Source of the DNA: Owenia fusiformis
Lineage: Eukaryota; Annelida; Polychaeta; Sabellida; Oweniidae
Reading direction: 5' to 3'
Assembly (NCBI GenBank): GCA_903813345.2
Contig: CAIIXF020000001.1
Span: 58,793,885-58,857,884, forward strand
Length of the DNA stretch: 64,000 nt
Shown: in pieces, positions 10,130-22,585 of the stretch
Layout: each line of letters starts with the position of its first letter
Position numbering within the stretch: position 1 is the first letter of the stretch
The notes under the pieces: model-generated
The model's database searches: none
Seen by the model: the letters and a program-made list of their open reading frames with translations, nothing else
Told to the model about the DNA's origin: nothing
Made by a program: the position numbers and the translations under genes

Positions 10130-10862
10130 GATGGCCGCAGAAAAGTTAATCAGCTCTAGAACTTATCACTGTGTAACATATGTGAAAATTTGAACGGTTT
10201 GGCTGGAAACCTGTAGACAAGCCTCAATAGACAAGATTTTAGGACGGAAAATCTAAAATGGCAGCCTTAACATTTACCCAGAATGCCCAAAAACTAATCA
10301 GTTCTTTACGTTGATATCTAGAAACATCCCTGAAAATTTCAGATGAATCCCTCAAATGGTTTGGCTGGAAACCTGTAGACAAGTCTTGAAAGTGAAGATT
10401 TTAGGACGGAAAATCCAAAATGGCCACCTTAAAATTTACCCAGAATGCCCAAAAACCAATCAGTTCTTGACGTTGATATGTAGAAACATCCCTGAAAATT
10501 TCAGATGAATCCCTCAAATGGTTTGGCTGAAAATCTGTAGACAAGTCTTGAAAGTGAAGATTTTAGGACAAAAAATCCAAAATGGCCACCTTAAAATTTA
10601 TCCAGAATGCCCAAAAACTAATCAGTTCTTGACGTTGATATGTAGAAACATCCCTGAAAATTTCAGATGAATCCCACAAAAGGTTTGGCTGGAAACCTGT
10701 AGACAAGTCTTGAAAGTAAAGATTTTAGGATGGAAAATCCAAAATGGCCACCTTAAAATTTACCCAGAATGCCCAAAAACTAATCAGTTCTTGACGTTGA
10801 TATTTAGAAACATCTCTGAAAATTTCAGATGAATCCCTCAAATGGTTTGGCTGAAAACCTCA
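10130..10862. repeat. Tandem repeat of about 163 bp, 4-5 copies
   Basis: Units contain GGTTTGGCTGGAAACCTGTA, then ATTTTAGGACGGAAAATCCA, and the block TTTACCCAGAATGCCCAAAA recurs at about 10273, 10434, 10598 and 10759. The first unit (10130-10260) is more diverged. The array directly abuts the last visible exon of the M3 peptidase gene. Confidence 0.85.
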
Positions 10863-10919
10863 AGCTGACTACAATATCGTACCTCTTGTTAGGTACGATA
10901 AAAAACAGTCAAACCTTAC

Positions 10920-13900
10920 CTGGTAAATCTCTAGCAGCCCCATTGTAACTTTCTCCATTGGGAAATATTCCTTCAGTTTATTTTGGTCAACTGCAAACTT
11001 TTTCTCCTCAACCATGGTTTGATAATATCTATAGTCATACATCTTGAAGGTGCCGTCAAATGGATAGCCATACTTCTCACACTGTAAAATTAAAATATTA
11101 GAAATAAATGTGAGGAAGAATCTTGTTTTACAGCCACTACTCAAAACTACTCCTAGAGCAGTTGAGATGGATTATTGGGAAGACACTAAAAACCTTGGTG
11201 GGCAGCATACTGTTGGACAACATCAGTAAATGTTTTTTTAAATACACTATTTTAGTGTTACACCTAATCTTGGAGGCTTAAAAATAAGATAAAGCGTATA
11301 TTACTTTAAAATGACCATGATATAATTATGCTTCATACTAATCGAACAAAAAAGTTAGTGTCACTGAAGGTTTTTTATTAACAATTAATCTTTTTTTCAG
11401 TTTTGTAAAAGTGTTTTTAGACCTATATTTTGAATCTATGTGCTGAATGAGAATCCAGAATTTTTGTAAAATTTTTCAGAACTCTATATATGATTTTACT
11501 GGCCTTATGTATAATGGTTTTAATGAGCATTATTTTCTTCATATATAATATTGATATTAATGCGAACGTCATTTTACATCATTTGTCAAAACACAGATGG
11601 TGCCATGAGAAGAACTCTGCACCCTTGGCCTAACATAACTGACTCACCTCTTCTTTTTTATACTCAAGGAATATTTTCATCTCCTCTTCCTTGAGTGGTT
11701 GAAGTTTCTTTGAAAGGTCAGTGAGAAATGTCTGCACTGCTTCTGGGGTCTTAGCCATTCTCAGGTCCAACACAAATGCTGCATGGGTAGGGTATCCCAG
11801 TAGGTCTGCTTTCTAAAAGTAAAATTAGGACAAAATATTGCATATTTAAAGGAATGAATCTCTTTTTATTTGCTTTCTGAAATGAACATTTGAATTCAAG
11901 CTTGGGCAAGACTTCATGTAGCTCTTACAGTAGTTAAACAATTCAAAATCAGAAGTTTATGCCTTAACTCCTATATATATAAAATATATAAAACAAAAAT
12001 TATTACTAGAGGTTGATTCTTATACATCATATACATGCATGAGAGGGAAGGGCATGTATAACATGTATGAAACACCCTAAACATGTAGTACAGCATAATA
12101 AACATTTTAAAATGATTCATATTTACCTTTTGCCTGAGTTCCACCAGCTCCTCTAAGATTGGAGTGTTTTCTTTCATACATCTCTGATTGAAAGCCTTTT
12201 CTAAAGTTGCCCTTGTGGACTGAACTCTGCACTTCTTCATGACAGGGAAGTAATGTGGATATTTCAGGCTTATTTTCAGCTTACCAGAATCTGCCTGGAG
12301 AGTGATGGTTATACTTGTATTGAAGAAGGCCTAATACTTGTTTTATTTCATCCCCCTATTATCATGTCAGTTATACATTGAGAATACATTCAGGTTTTTT
12401 AGTTCATATAAATAGATATTTTGGATTGATTTCATAATTATACCCAATAATGGAATTAATAATGAATTTCAAAATGCTTGCCAAATTAAAACAAATACAG
12501 TAATACAGTATGTTTTACAAAGAAAGTACTGCTTGTCTCATATACAATTGGTGAAATGTTTGACAGAAAATCTAGTGCCCATGTAGTTCTGGACTAGATG
12601 ACCTACCTTTTCAAGAGACTTAATAAAATCTTCAGAGACACCAGCTGCAAGATAAAATACATATTGTTAATATTTCTAAAATGATTCCTCTAACTTTAGT
12701 AATTCATGTGAAGTATCATACATGGTACTGTTTTTTAATGAATGATAATGTTTGTTATGTTCATTTCACTAAACAATTGAAATCTCCTTTACTTTTGCGA
12801 GGTACAATTTTTAAAATGCAAAGTATGAGATGAGAACATACCAAGATCTTCCTCAGCAAACTCGAGTATTGTGTTCTCTTCATTGCAATTCTTACTGAAG
12901 TCAATAGACAACTCACTCATCCTCTTTTTGATGTCTTTTATCTTACCCTGGATCTCCTTGGACAAATGGAGGCCTGAAATATGATTTTATTTTTTTATAA
13001 TTTTTTTTATAAAAGTTTATCTTTTCTTTATTTCAAATGAAATAGATAATGCATGGAGGCCCCGTAACATGATGTACGGGGCCTGTATCAAAGCATTGTT
13101 GGCTATAAAATAAAAAATATAAAAGTTACTTAATGCTGATAAGCATAATCAAAGAGGAGTTGAAGACAAGTAGGGTCAACAATTTAATGATGAATTTCAA
13201 ACTATGCATTGATTTCTTTTAAAAGAAAAATGCAAGATATCAGGTGTTAGGTTGAACAACATTTTTGTTTAAAAAGTCAGATGAAGGATTAGTAAAGAGT
13301 AATTAGTCTACCCTTCCTGGAATTCAATGTAATAAACATTTTATATAAAGGAAAAAACCTTTGAATTGTACATTAAACACCTTTGGAACACAATATGCTA
13401 TGGTGCTGGTTTCTAAAAAGTGGGGTATATTGTGGTAAATGAAGTACATTCCAAGAAATGGTGTTCATAACATACAATACGTAGGTGTTCATGAGAGATA
13501 AGTGTTCATTTGACGATGTTTTTCAGAAAATAGATGGATTAGCTGGTAGGCCTCCGATTTGCCAATGATCAGAAGCAAGAATATTTCTTACTGCCTTAAA
13601 GGGGCAATAAGGCTTGTAGAGAGAAAATAGGAAAATTTTAACTTTTTCTGAGCTATCAAGGCAACACATGGCTTGATATCTTCTTTGACATACCTATTTT
13701 CTTAAAATGTATGGATAAACTATCAATTTCAGCATTAAAAAGTATAAATTCAGTTCAAAGCTTCAAAAAGGGGACGTCCACTTTTATATTTTTAAGATCC
13801 ACTATGTTTCAAGAGGAATATAAGCTGAAATAATGATTATCTAGGGGGTTTCTTTGTAGAAAATAAAAATAGATGTTAGTCTTGATGAAATATCCAAACT

Positions 13901-15283
13901 TAAATATATTTTGACACTGGTCCATGATTGTTGAATGGCCCCTCTGCACTACTTGTTGCACCTTTAATAAATGTTTTTGATCAAAAAGGAGACAAAGTTC
14001 TTGTTACATTCAAATGTTCACTTATGGTACTATTCATTAATTATACATTATATAGACACTGACATACCATTCCTTTTTCCAAGTTTGATTTGTTTTTCAA
14101 GATATCGCTTTGCCTCTGCTTTCAGATCACCGCTTCCTTCAAGTTTCTTCTGAAGGGCAACCAGATTGTTAAAGACATCTTCCCTCATACTATAACATGA
14201 TACATGCATGTCTTGTAGACTAATTCTATATAGATTAAAGTAACATATCGATAATAACTATGTTCATGGACTTACAGAAACTGGAAACTCTGGAAAAACT
14301 TGACTCACCCTATTTAACAAATTGTACCATTTTGTCGGGCCAAGATATCCTTAAGTATATAACCTATTGCACAAACATACACAATGAACTGACATTACCT
14401 CATTTCAACATCAAAGTCTGAGAGTTTTTTATCAGCATCACAGCTGGCTTCTCTGAGATCTTTATCAGCAGACACATGTTGTGGGAAATCCAAAATATTT
14501 CTGGCAACTGAAGACTCAACTTCATCATCTGCTATAGCCTGTAAAACATCATATAATACATGTATATACAATATGGAACTTAAAGCTTATTTATAAGTAA
14601 CCTTATGATTGGTTATCCATTACAAACATGTCTTTGTATTGTCTTAAACCAGCTTCTCATCATCGGGGACACAAGGCGCACAGAATTTTTCATGTTTTTA
14701 CAACATGCTACTTTTTACTTCTTCAAAGCGAAGGTCAAAGCAACAGTTTTAACGATACCTGTACATTTGTAGATAACAGACATATTGACCAATAGATACA
14801 TGTGCACAATCATCCCAGCTGATTCATTTTACGAGGAACGTATTGATTCAAAGTTTTTTCAAAACTTCTTCAATATAAATATATTATGTTATTGGATAAT
14901 AAACTTTCAAAGAACAGTGTCTCAAGTATGTGACGTGAGCTTACTTTCAAAACATTGTCGTATGTGACATCAGTTTCTTTAAGTTCTCCAACTGCATCAT
15001 AGACAGCCTTAGACTTGGCAATCAGTTCATCAGCTCTTGTCTTGATGTCATCAACAGTCAATGTGAACTTCATGTAATTTCCCTTTGAAGTTGCCATGTT
15101 TCTCTTTGAAATTTCAAATCCAATATTATTGATTGATTGACAATATTTTGAGCGAAAGTTTAACAAATAATTTCGGTTAGAACTTGTACTTATGAGAGTT
15201 CTTATTTGTCGAGATGATGCTTTATATATTGGACAACCAGAATATAAAAGTTTAAGACCCAACCGAGCAGTGCTTCTTGCCAT
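10920..15283 (-). CDS. M3 oligopeptidase (thimet oligopeptidase/neurolysin type), N-terminal half only
   Basis: Eight exons join in phase on the minus strand: 15283-14945, 14538-14399, 14189-14068, 12973-12842, 12644-12607, 12294-12127, 11812-11648, 11081-10920 (1266 nt, 422 codons). Family hallmarks include [89 protein letters not shown] and LKEYFP...GLLEIYQ. The first about 75 residues are Arg/Ser-rich with almost no acid residues, a likely mitochondrial presequence; a Met starting ATSKGNY is a candidate cytosolic start. Relatives have about 690 residues and a HEFGH zinc site near residue 473. Nothing resembling that half is visible between 1 and 10919. Reading through the last donor meets a stop at 10869. 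The gene is either truncated, or its 3' exons lie beyond the window's left edge after an intron that would contain the cytokine-like gene. Confidence 0.85.
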
Positions 15284-15369
15284 AAAGTGAAAAATAAGAG
15301 AGGTTTTCCCGGTGAGATCGTTGCCAAACGGAACTTCCGGCAAGAGAGAGAGCGTAATCCGGCAGAACT
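15284..15369. promoter_or_regulatory. 86-bp bidirectional promoter between two mitochondrial-type genes
   Basis: Only 86 bp separate the ATG of the M3 peptidase (minus, 15283) from the ATG of the acyl-CoA dehydrogenase (plus, 15370). The interval contains ACTTCCGG (15333-15340), the core ETS/GABP (NRF-2) site, and is less AT-rich than its surroundings. GABP sites are common in TATA-less bidirectional promoters of mitochondrial genes in animals. The two 5'UTRs must be very short or overlap. Confidence 0.6.
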
Positions 15370-18300
15370 ATGGCAGGTCCAAGATTTCTGAAAATATTTC
15401 GTTGCAGATATTCATCACATTTAGTATCTGACAGACAATTTTCAGCATTAAAAACAGTCCAGCGATGTTTATCAACATCTCGGACATCGTTTGCCGAATC
15501 TGCGGATTTGACAAAGGAGGCAATATTTGGAAATGACCATATTGAAATGAGGCGCTCTCTGAACAAGGTTTGTGCATCTGTCAACAATGTAAACAACAAT
15601 CATAAATGTTACAGAACAATATAAATTATAATTGCCATTTGAAAATTTTCATCATACCTTACAATTAACATTGATGGCTTCGTGTAATTCAATAAAATGT
15701 GCTGTTCTCGGGATCAAAGTATGTGTTTCTCTCTGGTTTTCTTTGAGACAGTAGTTCAGTAACTTGAATCAAGAGTTGGACTTTGTTCTCAGTTGACTCT
15801 TGTAGTTGTTTGATCAAGGTATAAATAAATGGAGAATGCCAAAGATAATGGGTTATACATTTTATTGCACTCTGGAGATGATAGATGTTGCACACCTTAC
15901 CTAAATAGCATGCAATTTATTACCCCCTTCATTTTGTCTTTTTAGACAATCAAGATGTTTCAAAACAACATACATGTACCTGTACCGTCACATTTATCAA
16001 AATAATGATATAGTGTAGTAGATTCTAATATAAATAGTACTATATAAAATATATTTTATGCATCTCTATTCTGGACATATTGCATAAACATACATGTATC
16101 ATACAGGTGTGCATGGGAAGATTTCATTTTAGTCAGTAATTATGGCCAACAACAATTTTACAACTACATATTGTACAAGTGTACATGAATGTACATTTAC
16201 AATATGTTTAGCAGCTGGTGTCTTCGACCTTGGTTCCTTTTACATTTTTGTATTAAACCCTTACATTATGTGTGTTTCAGATCATTGAAAAGGAGATTAA
16301 TCCTTATGTCGACCAGTGGGAGGAAGAACGAAGTTTCCCAGCACATGAGGTGTTTAAGAAGTTAGGAGATGCAGGTTTACTTGGAGTCTGTAAGCCTGTA
16401 GGTAAGAATACAGATCTGAATGATGTACAGTACTACTGCTACTGTTAATTAAAGTTGTTTGTCTGGTTGGAATATAGTAGTTCTTGTGCAATTCATCGAC
16501 AAAGAACAACACACATCAACTTATTTCCAATTGTGTGACATGATGTGATGTATCAATATGTAATTTAATACGATTGAATATTAATTTGATATGATGTTAT
16601 GATGTGATATGATTTTAATCCAATGTGATGTAAATGAATGTGATATACAATATGATAGTATATGATGTATTGCCAATGTTCTTACATGTATGTGAGAGGG
16701 TTTGTATTTCTAGAGAATGGTGGGCTGGGTCTGGATTACTCTTACAGTGTAGCAGTGGCAGAGGAACTGGGTAACATCAAATGTGGAGCTATCCCCATGG
16801 CAATAGGTGTGCAAACAGACATGTCTACACCAGCATTAGCAAAGTAAGACTCATGTACAGAAACACCTGTTTAATTGGAATACCACTGGGACCAACCAAA
16901 AGTGTTCAGATTAGCATGCATACAGATTTCAAGGTTTCTTTGTTTATGAGTTAGAAAAGACAACACAACTGGGACCCAGAACAAGTGTTCATATTGAGAG
17001 GTGTTTTGGATTAGACAGGTTTTACTGCATTTCATGTGGCATTACATGGTCTAGCTCTAATCCAATGGCAGAAAATTATTCATGTGCACCATCTTTAGTT
17101 GATAAACCTTTTTCATTCTCCTCAATGGGTGCACTGTACATCGTTCAAAACCCAGATCCATCCCTGACCTCTAAGAGGATAACCTACAATAACATTTGTA
17201 CTGAATGTGCTACTTAGGTTTGGCAGTGATGTGGTAAAGAAAGAGTTCCTGGAGCCTTCCATCAAGGGAGATTATGTGGCCTGTCTAGGTGTAAGTGAAG
17301 TGGGGTCTGGATCAGATGTAGCAAGTAAGTACAAATAAGTATAGGTATTTAAGGTAGGCAGCGTAAAGTGAATTATCTACCTTACAGTTCTTACAGTTCC
17401 AGACCTACCTTAGTACACATATTTCAACTCAACTAAATAAAGAAGCTTTTTTCACTTGAAATCTTATCCGGAAGAATTTATCCATATTTAACAGTTTATC
17501 GATCTTGCGAGGAAGATGCCATTGATAAGTTATCGTAGTTGTTCATGTTGTTTTGAATATGATTTCATTTGCAGGTATTGTTACCAAAGCTGAAAAGCGA
17601 GGTGGTGACTACATCATTAATGGGGGTAAAATGTGGACAACTAATGGGGCCCAGGCTGACTGGATGTGTCTTTTAGCCAACACAGGTGAAGGGAAACCTC
17701 ATCAGAATAAATCCCTGCTCTGCATGCCCATGAACCTTCCTGGTGAGATATTTTTAACATGGTTTTTACACTTCTCATCAAGCCCTCTAATAGAGTGATG
17801 ATACCCTTTCCCCATTCAGGGGCTTAATGCGAGACTATTACAATATGGATTTGTGTAATAATTATTATGTCACCACCAAAAGTGGTGACATATTGTTATG
17901 GTCTCCGTTTTTTTTTGCGACAGCGGTTGGCGTCCGGCGGTTGGCGTCCGGCGGTTGGCGTCCGGCGGTTGGCGTCCGGCGGTTGGCGTCCGGCGTCTGT
18001 AACAATTTCTTACAACTTCCTATAACTTAACAAATACTGTTTAGACTGACTTCAATTTTTTTCTAAATCATCTACATGTTCTCAGAAGTTCAAATCTGAC
18101 TTTAGATTTGACATTTGACCTTCAATGACCTTCTCAAGGTCAAAAAGGTCTTTTTTCAACTTGCTTCACATGGACTAAATTTTTTTTCAAAATCATCTAC
18201 TTGTTCTCAGAAATTCAAATCGGACTTTAGATTTGACATTTGACCTTCAAATCTGACTTTAGATTTGACATTTGACCTTCAATGACCTTCTCAAGGTCAA

Positions 18301-21300
18301 AAAAGGTCAAAAAGGTCTGTTTTCAACTTGCTTCAAATTGACTAAAAAATTTTTTCAAAATCATCTACGTGTTCTCAGAAATTCAAATCTGACTTTAGAT
18401 TTGACTTAAGATTTGACATTTGACCTTCAATGACCTTCTCAAAGTCAAAAAAGGTCAAAAAGGTCTTTTTTCAACTTGCTTCAAATTGACTAAATTTTTT
18501 TTTCAAAATCATCTACATGTTCTCAGAAATTCAAATCTGACTTTAGATTTGACATTTGACCTTCAATGACCTTCTCAATGTCAAAAAAGGTCAAAAAGGT
18601 ATTTTTTCATCTTGCTTCAAATTGACTAAATTTTTTTTCAAAATCATCTACATGTTCTCAGAAATTCAAATATGACTTTAGATTTGACATTTGACCTTCA
18701 ATGACCTTCTCAAGGTCAAAAAAGGTCAAAAAGGTCTTTTTTCAACTTGCTTCAAATTGTCTAATTTTTTTTTTCAAAATCATCCACATGTTCTCAGAAA
18801 TTCAAATCTGACTTTAGATTTGACATTTGACCTTTAATGACCTTCTCAAGGTCAAAAAAGGTCAAAAAGGTCTGTTTTCAACTTGCTTCAAATTGACTAA
18901 AAAATTTTTTCAAAATCATCTACGTGTTCTCAGAAATTCAAATCTGACTTTAGATTTGACTTAAGATTTGACATTTGACCTTCAATGACCTTCTCAAAGT
19001 CAAAAAAGGTCAAAAAGGTCTTTTTTCAACTTGCTTCAAATTGACTAAATTTTTTTTTCAAAATCATCTACATGTTCTCAGAAATTCAAATCTGACTTTA
19101 GATTTGACATTTGACCTTCAATGACCTTCTCAATGTCAAAAAAGGTCAAAAAGGTATTTTTTCATCTTGCTTCAAATTGACTAAATTTTTTCTTTTCAAA
19201 ATCATCTATATGTTCTCAGAAATTCAAATATGACTTTAGATTTGACATTTGACCTTCAATGACCTTCTCAAGGTCAAAAAAGGTCAAAAAGGTATTTTTT
19301 CAACTTGCTTCAAATTGACTAATTTTTTTTTTCAAAATCATCTACATGTTCTCAGAAGTTCAAATTTGACTTTACAAGTTCTCAGAAATTCAAATCTGAC
19401 TTAAGTTTGAACTCATAATATTGTGAGCAACTAGGTGGTGACATTTTGTCATGTTAATGCCTTGTAGTTATTTCTGTTTAGGTGACATTTCACCTTTAAT
19501 GACCTTCTCAAGGTCAAAAAAGTCTGTTTTCAACTTGCTTCAAATTGACCAAATTTTTTTTTCAAAATCATCTACATCTTTCAGAAGTTCAAATTTGACT
19601 TTACAAGTTCTCAGAAATTCAAATCTGACTTAAGTTTGAACTCATAATATTGTGAGCAACTAGGTGGTGACATTTTGTCATGTTAATGCCTTGTAGTTAT
19701 TTCTGTTTAGGTGTTACAGTAGCAAAGAAAATAGACAAGTTGGGAATGTGGTCGTCGGACACTGCTCAGATCTACCTTGAAAATGTGCGTATACCTCAGA
19801 GCTACATCATCGGAGAGGAAGGAATGGGATTCACATACCAAATGTTGCAGTTTCAGGAAGAGCGTCTCTGGGCAGTTGCTGCAGGTTGGTTCCCTGACAG
19901 ATTGAGCCAAAGAAATTTGAGCTCATTTTGTCATAAATGCAATTTTGCAGTTAAAGTGACACCAAAGAATAGAAAGAGTAAAATTTTAGAAGCAATCTTT
20001 TTAAAAAGGATGCCAGTGTAACCCTTACGGTTCTTATTTTATTATTTAAAAATTGAATTGAGATATCTAATCAAAACTATTAAATAGAAGGAAGAAAAAA
20101 TCAGTAGTCACACCTTTCAAGTCAATTTTTGGAAATAAGGCTGTTATGAATATAAATAAAAAAGTATGAATTTTTAGGGGGAGGGGGTCTCTAGATCTAG
20201 ATCATGCTTCTCATGTTTTATCCAATGATTCCAGCCCTGTTGCCTCTAGAAGAGTGTATCAATGCAACCGCAGAGTACTGTAAAGCAAGGATGGTCTTTG
20301 GTCAGCCACTTCTCAACAATCAGGTCATTCACTTTAGACTGGCTGAGATGCAAACTGAAGTTGAAGCATTGAGGTCATTGCTTTACAGAGCTACAGGTGA
20401 GTATGCATTGTAGTTATGCAATTTATACATAGAGGTTATTCTGTATAAGGCTCAGTATATCAAGATTATCCAGAGGAAAAAATTGCATGGCTCTGCTATA
20501 TCATCCATCTGAATCATTTTTCTCCCAAAAATTGTCACATCTTTGCTACATCTTAACATTCATCATTGGTCATATCATTTATATTTAAACCATACATTGT
20601 AAGGGGCCATGCCAATATAATAATTTTGTTCACAGCAATAATACATAATGGGAGTTTTGTAGAAGTGGCACAATGTTATTTGCAGGTATGTACTTGGAGG
20701 GGAATGATGTCACTAAGCTTGCCTCTATGTGCAAGTTGAAGGTAGGCAGACTGGCCAGAGAGATCACAGATGGCTGTCTCCAATACTGGGGAGGCATGGG
20801 CTACACCAGTGATGTCCTCATAAATAGATTCCACAGGTCAGTTTGCTAGCTTGGCAAGCCACATTGGCAAGCCACCTCTTGCCTATTCCTAAGTTATGAT
20901 CGATTTTGAACCTTAATGTGACATATGAACAGTTAACAGGTTAATTTTTAGTAGTTCTAGCAAAAAATAAAGAACACTAAAAATGGCTAACATTTTTCAA
21001 GATGGCCACTATGATGTTTGGCTTCTGAGCAGAATTTGTAATCCCACAGGCATATGTGTATCAAGAATTGGTCAGATACATAAGTAGATGAATGTTTTTT
21101 GTATATCCCAAAAAAGTTTGATTCAATAATATATTACATGTATGCTCATGCCGATGCCTACACCTTGTACGGAAATGAGATATATGGGAGATACCCATAT
21201 GTTCACGGATAGTGGGAAGTCCTCCATCTAGGAGGTATATACACCAGGTAATGCGAATAAAAATTAAAAAAATATGAAAAATATGGTCACCTGTCCTCTA

Positions 21301-22073
21301 GATTCAATTTTTGAATGAATCGTAGCATAATGTACAGATTATTTGATATCATGCTATTCTTGAAACATTTATACGCAAAAATAACTGGGTCGCTCACCTC
21401 TTATGCCTATATGTGTTCAGTAATCATCAATTCTCGTGAGTAAAATTTCTCCAGGCCATTGAAGGGTCCGCTCAGTAAATTGACAATTTCTACTCGCATG
21501 TGTGAAACACTGGACGAAATGGTTTGGTAAATTTCAAACTATTTGATTGGTCGAAAAAAATCACGCGCCTTTGCATGATTTGCTTTATTCTCGCGAGATT
21601 AGGCGCTCCGTCCCCTTAAATTTTTATTTTGAACAACCATTATGATTTGGTGCATTATCTGACCAAGATAAAGCAGATTTGGAGGTATGAGTATTTTTTT
21701 TATTTTTCTGTTTAGTGTTTTCTACAGGCCCTATGTGTCTCAGGGTATTTGTTTAACGAAAACTAGACAAATAATTTATTTTAAAAATACATATTTTTTA
21801 TTTTCGATGGAAGCTGCGTAACCTGACAAATAATATAAGTATTATATATGGAGGACTTCCCATAACCGTGCATATGTTATATTACTTATTCATTTTTCTG
21901 TTTTCCTTCTTCTAAAGTAAGACTGTACAGTCAGAATCTAATCATCTGTACATATTTTGTCTTGCAGAGATTTCAGACTGGTATCCATTGGAGGGGGAGC
22001 AGATGAGGTTATGCTGGGAATTATATGTAAATACATGGATATAGGACCTACCCTACCATCCAAGAAGAAATAA
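15370..22073 (+). CDS. Mitochondrial acyl-CoA dehydrogenase, LCAD/IVD-like catalytic base
   Basis: Nine exons join in phase: 15370-15567, 16281-16401, 16714-16843, 17218-17324, 17575-17742, 19711-19884, 20235-20396, 20686-20836, 21968-22073 (1317 nt, 438 residues, full family length). FAD-dependent alpha,beta-dehydrogenation of an acyl-CoA, passing electrons to ETF in the mitochondrial matrix. The N-terminus is basic with few acidic residues ([18 protein letters not shown]), a presequence. ACAD signature 1 is [13 protein letters not shown] (174-186). Signature 2 runs from Gln386 to Asp405 ([11 protein letters not shown]...). The MCAD catalytic-Glu position is Gly412 here (SIGGGADE), whereas Glu292 in QEERLW aligns with the base used by isovaleryl- and long-chain enzymes. 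The substrate cannot be told. The first donor (GTTTGT) is weak; the others are good. Confidence 0.93.
17869..19695. mobile_element. Intronic element with GTCACCACC/GGTGGTGAC ends and tandem core
   Basis: Fills most of intron 5 of the dehydrogenase. The left edge is GTCACCACCAAAAGTGGTGAC, itself a hairpin. The right edge is GGTGGTGACATTTTGTCATG. Inside are a 14-bp minisatellite (17922-17997) and a tandem repeat of about 135 bp (about 18060-19400) rich in direct and inverted AAGGTCA/TGACCTT half-sites. A fourth-order copy is visible: 'ttgacttaag' recurs at about 18401 and 18956. Like the element at 4313-6300 it has hairpin ends and a tandem core, but the core sequence is unrelated. Confidence 0.75.
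17922..17997. repeat. 14-bp GC-rich minisatellite, about 5 copies
   Basis: Perfect tandem repeats of GCGGTTGGCGTCCG inside the element at 17869-19695. Strongly GC-rich in an AT-rich region. Confidence 0.95.
19374..19713 (+). repeat. Duplicated segment carrying the intron-5 splice acceptor
   Basis: About 110 bp (19374-19484) recur at 19603-19713 with an offset of about 229 bp, including the polypyrimidine tract and AG (TTATTTCTGTTTAG|GTG). The downstream copy is the acceptor of the dehydrogenase exon at 19711. The upstream copy (AG at about 19480-19481) is an equally good decoy followed by non-coding repeat. Confidence 0.85.
21197..21876. mobile_element. MITE with inverted ends in intron 8 of the dehydrogenase
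   Basis: The ends GTGGGAAGTCCTCCAT (left, about 21211) and ATGGAGGACTTCCCAT (right, about 21848) are inverted copies. Similarity extends to ACGG-A/T-A outside them, and CATATG flanks both sides. No coding capacity. Confidence 0.7.
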
Positions 22074-22585
22074 ACTAATTTGACATAAAGAAACATATAC
22101 AATACCCAGATAATAATGAGTAGCTTGCTCAATTTTTTCCATGTCATTAAAAGGCTTTTATATTGGCAATTGATTCAATATTCAAGATTAAAAGTGGATC
22201 TAGTAACGTACATGTATCCAGTTTCTGGTTACAGTACACCTAGCAATCTGAACACTTTTGACTGGATCCAGTTGCATTCTGATTAGACAGGTTTTACTGT
22301 ATGCAAGGGTAATTTGAGCATTCACTCAACAAAATGTTGATTGTGGCCACCAGCTGGACAGTGCACAAGTTGATTAAAGTATTATAAAGCAACATATCAA
22401 TGCAATATTAGCCAGATAAATAGGCAAATTGATTGATTTAATGTTATAATCTCAGGTGATACTATATATTGTACAATCACAGTACATTCACATGTACAAT
22501 AATTTGTCTAATACTTTTTCAATTCATAATGCAATTTTTGTGTATAATATGTGTATAATGTGTTTTTAGTACTGGTAGTACACAC
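22074..22585 (+). other. 3'UTR and spacer after the dehydrogenase
   Basis: AT-rich sequence without a recognisable gene. No confident poly(A) signal is assigned. Confidence 0.4.

Noticed and set aside
15284-15343. Longer N-terminus for the M3 peptidase starting upstream of 15283
   Set aside because: The upstream extension begins with TTG, not ATG, and would invade the short promoter.
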